Source: Gautieria morchelliformis
Lineage: Eukaryota > Basidiomycota > Agaricomycetes > Gomphales > Gomphaceae
Assembly (NCBI GenBank): GCA_015179125.1
Contig: WHVA01000182.1
Location: 62,001 to 126,000, forward strand
Direction: 5' to 3'
DNA: 64,000 nt
In this document: in pieces, positions 57,911 to 64,000 of the stretch
How positions within the stretch are numbered: position 1 is the stretch's first letter
Layout: each line of letters opens with the position of its first letter
Position numbers and translations under genes: made by a program
Notes under the pieces: model-generated
Told to the model about the DNA's origin: nothing
The model's input: the letters and a program-made list of their open reading frames with translations, nothing else
Database searches by the model: none

Positions 57911-58225
57911 TTTTTACTCTGGACTCAACTAGTAACTGACGGAAAACACCTTATCATCAAGGTAGCCTCTTCTCTCAAACGGCTGCCTGATTGTTGCATA
58001 TCAGATACGAGTGTCATGCTCTTATGGCAGCGGCCCAGGTGCATGTGGTTCGCGTTCATTGTCTTTTTACTCTGTACTCAACTAGTAACTGACGGAAAAC
58101 ACCTTATCATGAAGGTAGCCTCTTCTCTCAAACGGCCGCCTGATTGTTGCATATCAGATACGAGTGTCATGCTCTTATGGCAGCGGTCCGGGTGCATGCG
58201 GTTCGTGTTCATTGCTGCACTTCAC
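57911..58225 (+). repeat. 163-bp tandem duplication
   Basis: Two copies begin TTTTTACTCTG at 57911 and 58074 and differ at under ten sites. 163 is not a multiple of three, yet one frame stays open through both copies by small compensating differences. Confidence 0.8.
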
Positions 58226-58521
58226 CACCAGCTCAAGACGGGCCAATTGTTGTACGAGTGCCGTGGTTCCGTTTGACTGATTGCGACGCTTACATCCCTT
58301 CCCTCCGCCGACGCGCGTTGATTGTTTCCGGCCTTGCAACATCGCGCGGGGCCACAAGACTCCCTTTCTTCAGTCCGGAAGCTGTCATACTCCTCATCCT
58401 CTTTGATTCGCCACGATACTTCCCCAAGTTCTTCCTGTTTGAACCTTGTGGAACCCATTCAGATGGGCTGCGTTCCACGTTCGATCTTTCAAACGTATCC
58501 ACAGAGCTCAACGAGCTGGGA

Positions 58522-58576
58522 ATTTCCTCCTCGCTCACCCACTTGCTCGGAAGTGGGTGTCAAGCGAGGAGGAAAT
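58522..58576. repeat. 23-bp stem hairpin
   Basis: ATTTCCTCCTCGCT (58522-58535) pairs with 58563-58576, and CACCCACTT (58536-58544) pairs with AAGTGGGTG (58551-58559). The 6-nt loop is GCTCGG, and a 3-nt bulge TCA lies on one side. Confidence 0.85.
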
Positions 58577-58669
58577 ATATGGATGAGGCTGCAAACCTCA
58601 GTGAGAGACATGTGGGATAGTTCAAGTAATGGGAGCGTGGGCTACTAGAGAGGTACGTTTATGGTGATT

Positions 58670-61600
58670 TTATGATACATTGTTGACTAATACAAAGTCT
58701 CTATCGCAAAGTTGAAACATGTATATACTCTGGTGCGAATTTAAGAAGAAGAAGTGGCTGCGTTTTTCAAGCACTGTTCGTGCAGTCCAACCTCTATCTC
58801 GCTGGTGTGGCTTGCCAAAGCTGGGAGTCAGAGCACAACTGCGCCGAATGGATGAGATCGGAATAACAGCGGCTTGACGGCGACCTTGGCGCATGGCGTA
58901 TGACACTCGCGACATACGCAATGGGACAACTGGCGGTTTGAAAGGTGTGAACCATTCAATGTAAGCAAGAGTATCAGTACACCCGAACCAGGAAGGTGGG
59001 CGGAACAGAGCATGGACACGCGCTGCACGATACCCTAAACAGACGTGAGTGTGAGACCATGATCACATTCCCTGGGTCCGAGACACACCTTTGATTCCAA
59101 CATCCTCTGCCACACTGTCTTCATGGACAAGAACGCAATCAAAATGGTCTGGCTCCGACTTCTTCCGTCCAGGATTCGGATGACCTGGTGTTGCTCGGAT
59201 CGTGTCGCGCTGGGTCTCATCAGTAAGTCGTTGGGGCGATGGGATGTCAATGATGATTTGTTTGTAGACATCCACGAAATCATATACCGAGGCGGTGACA
59301 CAGCCCTTTGGGACATGAGCATTCAGGTATGGCTGGAGCGCTGGCACAAAATCCACGGCACCATGGTTGTTGATGAGAGTTCGAACAGCAGTTTTTGGCC
59401 ATGGTGCACGCTTGGTGATGCTCCATGTGGGTGCACCAGCAGCGACCATAGCGGCTGGTACTTGTTCCACTGGCTCCTGGGCTTCGTCTGCTTTATTGGA
59501 ATCGGACTGACTATCTGGGATGGCGTGGGTCCAAATGAGAAATGCTGTGAATTTGTGAATGGTGTCACGACGTGTAAGGTATATCACCATTTGTTCAATG
59601 TAATTTTTCTTGTTACTGGACCAATAGCCCTCTTTGGCAAAGTCAATGTGCAGGCGCTCTGAAAGTTCCGTATTAAACCCATCAGGTGTGCCTTTTGCTC
59701 AGATGAGAGCAATATAATGCTCCATCATATGAATCTTGGGGATTCGGAAGTGCTTGCATATCCCTAGCTTCACAAAGATCTCTTTGTGCTGGTGGAAGGT
59801 ATCGAGGGCATCTTGGAGCCTACGCAAAGTCTCAGTAGACTGTGAGGGATATGATGCGTAATAAATGAAATCAATGACAGCGCGAGCGACTGCGGTCACT
59901 TCTGAATGGACAGCACCATATGTCAGGCTTGCAAAGATGCACTGCATCTCTTTGAATTCACGGCCTGTCCACTGCGTAATAGTAGATATTCCTTTCTTGA
60001 AGTATAGCAGGGTCGGATGATCTGGCATGCACTGGAACCTTTGATCAATTTCTGCTGCACCCGCATGTGTGAGACACCATTTCACAAGATGGTCTTTGAA
60101 TACACCCTTGTGAAGTTGGTGCAGGAGGTCAGGCGTGAGGCATGAAAAAATGTCCATATGAGGCAGTTCGGCCCAGAATGGTTTGGGGATTCGTCGGAGG
60201 CCCAGCCGTGTATATTCTGCTGAAAAGACTTTGGTAACCCAGTCCTTGAGAGCACTGAGCGTACGAGCAGAGTCACGAAATGGTGCATGGCTGGGCTCCC
60301 CCCGGTCATCAGAGTCAATTTCGCAGATCAGGCAATTGGTCGGCTGGACCCCAACAATGAGGCATTGCTTGGGGAAGTCAGCAATATATGCAGCCAAAAT
60401 TGGGTAGACCATGTGAATGTGCCGGTCAGCACAGGGCATTTGGACTCCTTTTTTGCCGGCCTCAATTAGTGGTTCCAGGAGGATGGACATAACATAGTGA
60501 AAGAGTCTAAACCCAGCTCCTTTCCGGGAATGTTCATGGAGACACTCAAGTTTCATGACAGGGAGGTATCCAAGGAGTATCATGCCCCTCTTCAATGTCT
60601 GACGACGAACTGCTTTACAGATATTACCAATTGAGATATAAACCGGCCAGGCTTGTTTGTCTCCACTGAATTGCGAGAGTTGGGTCTTGTCTGAAGCCAG
60701 TATCACCGGTGCGATGGTGGCGCCGCTTGGCAGTTTCTCCTGGATTGCACAGTGTTCTCAGGTATAGTCCCCCCAAATTACTAGTGCCCGCACCTGCGTA
60801 TCCCACCACCACTGCGCAGTCCACATCTCATTGATAATCTCTTCTTCCTCAGATTCATCACTGAACAAGCGTTCAGGGACATATTTCATGGCATTGCAAA
60901 AGTCCGGATTCCCAATTAACTCGCCCACACATTCAACGGGATCACGACACCATATGTCAAGCTCTTCTTCCATTGGGTCGCCATTCTCATCGAGAAAATC
61001 ACCTTTGACAGTGATTGTGCGGCAATTCCATGTGGGGCCTTGGGGTAACTTATCAATCTTTTGTAACAGGGTTCGGTTATCCTTGTACGAAGGACCCATG
61101 CGCTCGCGTGTCTGCAGAAGTGGTAAGTTATGCCATATTGTATATTTCATGTGCCAAAAGACCCACAATATCCAGATGTAGAAAGCGGTCGACCTTCGTT
61201 TGACTGGCGCCACTTGTCATCAGCCAGTCAGCTAATTCCCATTCCTGTTGGTCCAGGAATGGTCCAAACATGCCAAAATTGCCAGCTTTCTACTGCTGTC
61301 GCAATTGCTCAAACACCATGTGGTGCGTACCTAACGATGTTCCCGCAGGCTCATCAAAAGCTCGGCGAAACAGCTCATCAACATCATCCCTGACCTCCTT
61401 AACCTGTTCATCGGACCCCTGGGGGTGTGTCTGAGGACAGGGTGTGTCGAGTGGCGCTTCGCCCATAGCACCATGCCCCCATCGGCTTTCATGGTGCGCA
61501 TGCGCCTCTTCTTGCAAGGCGGCTTGCCCACCCGCATCTAGATCTTCCTCCCAATCCATAGGTGGATCATCGGAGAGGCTATCATGAGCTGCGGTACGGT

Positions 61601-61799
61601 CAGTTCGCATCTGTACCATCCCCAAACGCTTCTTTTTCTTATCCAGGGCTTTCCGGCATTCACGGGAATAGACCACATGAAGCCGCTGGGCCTTCCGAGA
61701 ATAAAAGGCCCTGTGACACACCCCACATTGGAACACATGGTGTGCATGCATGGCCAACACTCGCAAGTTTTCGCATTGAAATTGGAGCCGGGCTTGCAT
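58670..61799 (-). pseudogene. Plavaka transposase, copy B (near intact)
   Basis: The N-terminus has a C2H2-like finger (CGVCHRAFYSRKAQRLH). Then DDPPMDWEED, EWELADWLMTSGASQTKVD, an intron near 61160-61100, LDIWCRDPVECVGELIGNP, an intron near 60785-60735, [98 protein letters not shown], and the C-terminal part to 58670 after an intron near 59070-59040. The transposase would bind and cut the element ends. Two nonsense codons stand out: TAG at 61292-61290 and TGA at 59701-59699 (CGA in copy A). Otherwise the frames join. DUF6532 B starts 53 bp away, divergently. Confidence 0.88.
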
Positions 61800-61851
61800 C
61801 CCCGTTCACCAGACATGTGACCGGTTTCGGCCTCCCCAGTTTGTTGTTTCT

Positions 61852-64000
61852 TTGTCTCGAACCATCACACTCATACAATTGCCAGCTCGACGTCCACTCA
61901 AGGAAATTGATCTCACACAACAACAGAAACACAAGATCTCTACTAACAATGTGATTGCCAAACCGAAGACCCAACCTAAACTCGCTGGGCCGGCTTCTCG
62001 CAGCCGTGAACGCATCCAAGCCAAAGATGGACTGACAGAGAAAGGACACGAATACCGTATGTTTCCCTTTGCTCATAATGCTCACTATGTACATTTCCCT
62101 TGCAGGACAACAACTGGCTGAGGAAAAAGAATGGAAGGAACGCAACCAACGCAAGAAAGCGGCCCAAGCGGCACACAACAAAAAGAGCCCACATCCCAAA
62201 AACCGTCTGCAGACGACGCTATCAATCCTAACCAGTCCCATCGGGCCCCGCCCCCAGACGTCATTCGCCCTCGCTGTGACCGCCAAGACCATGAGACAAA
62301 CAATGATGGGGAAAATGACGAATATCCCACCGGAGAAGAGGACAATGAGGAGGAGATGGAGGAAAATGGTATGTTGTCACTCAGCTGCATTGTGCGTGGT
62401 ATGATGAAAATACCTTGTCCTAGGGCCCATGTCCGCACATGAAGCAGCCCTGGAGAGCGAAGTACGCCCCGTCTTATGATTCCACTGAGTGGATCTTTCA
62501 TCTCCCTTGCAGTTCACTGCCCCTCGCGACTTTGAAAGGGCACGCCTGACTCAACGCCATGGGAGCCAGCACACAATTGCGGCCAGCTCACCAATCCCCT
62601 CCAGTCAGCGTGATCGTGTCACTGTCCCTGCGGGGACAGCGACACGATCATCCCCTGGCACACGGGGAAGCTTGAGAGAGAAAACGGGCATTGCGCACCC
62701 CACTCTTCCACATGTGAGCCAGCACTCAATTGCGGCCGGCTCGTCAATCTCATCCGGTTGGCGCAAGGTTGTCCCTGACCCGCCGAGTGGCTTTCGAGAG
62801 ACGACAGCCATCACTCACCGAAAAATACCAGCACTCTATTGTGGCCAGCTCGTCAATCTCGTCCGGTCAGCGCCAAGTTGTCCCTGACACGCTGGGTGCC
62901 TTTCGAGAGACGACAGCCATTACTCACCGAAAATCCCTGGTCTCCCTAGAGGACAGCAGCAGTGAAGAAGTAACTCTTTGGTTGATAAGATGGTCACTGG
63001 ACTAACCTGGACTTGCGCAGGATACTGCCCCCGCTCGAGGTCTCAAACAACCTCGAACGATGTCCCCAAACTCCGACCCAGAGTCAGAGACACCTGCAAA
63101 CCAAGCGGATGATCCTGTGGAAGAAGACACACCTGCCGAACGCCAACCCAAGCGTCAATGTGACCGTAAAGGACGTGCCCGCCCTAGGGCATTGGATTAC
63201 GAGGGTTTGGAGAAAGGTGTCTTGAAACTGGCGCAGGCCGAATTCCAGGTTCGAGTGTGTACGGAGTATGCGTTCCCAGAGGAACAGGATGTCGACATTG
63301 AGACCTGGGCCACGGCATGCTGGGACAACGCATGTGAGCACAAAGCTGTCAAATACGAGATGAGCGCTGCCCACACACATCTGGTGAGCACCAGACCCGT
63401 GGTAACTCTTACACTAATGTAGCCAAACACTACAGATTGTGGAGCGCGTTTCAACGATCTGAGGGTGTGTCAAAGACAAGGTAGTGGAACGAGTGGCGAG
63501 TCATTATGGGTTTAAAACCACCAATAAAGACTATGTGATTCAAGCCAACAAAGAACTTGCTGGGAAGCTCTTAGAAGACGACGGGTACATCTTCAAGGTG
63601 CGTAACCCTGCTCTATCCTACTGCTACCTATCAATGCGCCCACAGGACAGCCACAAGCATGGGCATCTATGAGCATCCCATCCTTCAGGATGTTATCAAT
63701 GCCCAATGGTTCAGCAAAAAAAAAAAATCCGACGGCATAGTATTTGGCAGTGCGTTCAACCCCATCCCGGACCCTGTGATTGCGCTTGTCTTCACTGCGG
63801 TAGGTCACTGCCACTCTGTCTAAGCCCTTGCAATTCACGAAATCTATAGGTGCAGTACGCGATCAAACAGTGGGCATCCGGGTTTCTTGTCAGTGGATCC
63901 CAATTCAGCGAGGTAGACTACCATGACATGTACAAGCATCATCTCGATGGCTTGGAGCAATGGCGCCACTTCAGCACACGAACCGCCCAAGCTCTGGCCC
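61852..64000 (+). pseudogene. DUF6532 family gene B, runs off the window
   Basis: Exon 1 is 61852-62056 (LKEIDLTQ; no ATG seen in this frame, so the start is unsettled), the intron 62057-62105, then a Lys/Arg/Gln-rich exon, an imperfect internal repeat (62560-62930), and the DUF6532 domain from about 63190 (LDYEGLEKGVLKLAQAEFQV). Exons 63436-63597 (162 nt, the same size as in gene A), 63646-63799 and 63850 onward, with introns at 63384-63435, 63598-63645 and 63800-63849, match gene A position for position. Damage: TGA at 63460-63462 where gene A has CGA, and the exon 63646-63799 is two bases short. It shares a short divergent promoter with Plavaka B. Confidence 0.7.
62560..62930 (+). repeat. 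Imperfect in-gene repeats of DUF6532 B
   Basis: Three diverged units share words for SQHSIAASSSIS and FRETTAITHRK. Units two and three are most alike (about 110-120 bp), with a one-base frame difference between them. Confidence 0.65.

Larger units (their letters stand above)
57313..58665. other. Region beyond Plavaka B with CGTAG-type words
   Basis: It contains GCGCTAC, CTACGTAGC and CCACGTAG words at 57650-57760, a 163-bp tandem duplication and a strong hairpin (both listed separately). The open frame 57830-58276 (+) mainly reflects the duplication. No supported gene. Confidence 0.4.

Overview
The window looks like an accessory, repeat-rich region of an Agaricomycete (mushroom-class) basidiomycete genome. 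The grounds are two Plavaka-type DNA transposons, two DUF6532 genes, a long-type unspecific peroxygenase gene, introns of about 35-70 nt, and Tad1/I-like LINEs with RNase H. A Rhizoctonia/Ceratobasidium-type genome is my guess, not something the sequence proves.

Layout. 0.3-8 kb: a broken minus-strand Ty3/gypsy element, itself hit by a solo LTR (5-bp duplication) and by a Mutator-like TIR element (9-bp duplication). 8-20.7 kb: gene-poor, with a Ty1/copia remnant, a CACTA-type MITE with near-perfect 154-bp TIRs, an SRPK-like kinase scrap, a 15-bp minisatellite, a spliced hypothetical gene and a small signal/membrane protein whose 3' end is tandemly triplicated. 20.7-28.7 kb: near full-length LINE-A (+) holding 5'-truncated LINE-B (-). 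28.7-32.3 kb: a carboxylesterase pseudogene split by a hAT element that contains a second hAT. 32.7-38.5 kb: LINE-C (+) holding a 131-bp LINE scrap and an 842-bp TIR element. 39-41.5 kb: a 49-bp perfect palindrome, a LINE fragment and DUF6532 gene A (-). 42-45.1 kb: LINE-E and two LTR pieces. 45.1-49 kb: Plavaka A (+), with a divergent short reading frame at its 5' side. 49-53 kb: a P450 pseudogene and a peroxygenase gene. 53.4-57.3 kb: a third hAT and a long inverted-repeat element. 58.6-64 kb: Plavaka B (-), divergently paired with DUF6532 gene B (+), which runs off the window.

How it fits together. Most of the window is layered transposon insertions, many datable relative to each other by nesting. 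The few host-like genes are the peroxygenase (secreted oxidative enzyme), carboxylesterase and P450 (both decayed), DUF6532 A, and two hypothetical genes. The most interesting pattern is that both Plavaka transposases have a divergent neighbour; in copy B this is clearly a DUF6532 gene, and copy A has a similar 5' reading frame beside it and a complete DUF6532 gene 4 kb away behind later insertions. Plavaka may carry DUF6532 as a second gene. Stop codons in LINEs, Plavaka and DUF6532 B are largely C-to-T changes, often CGA to TGA, which suggests methylation- or RIP-like decay.
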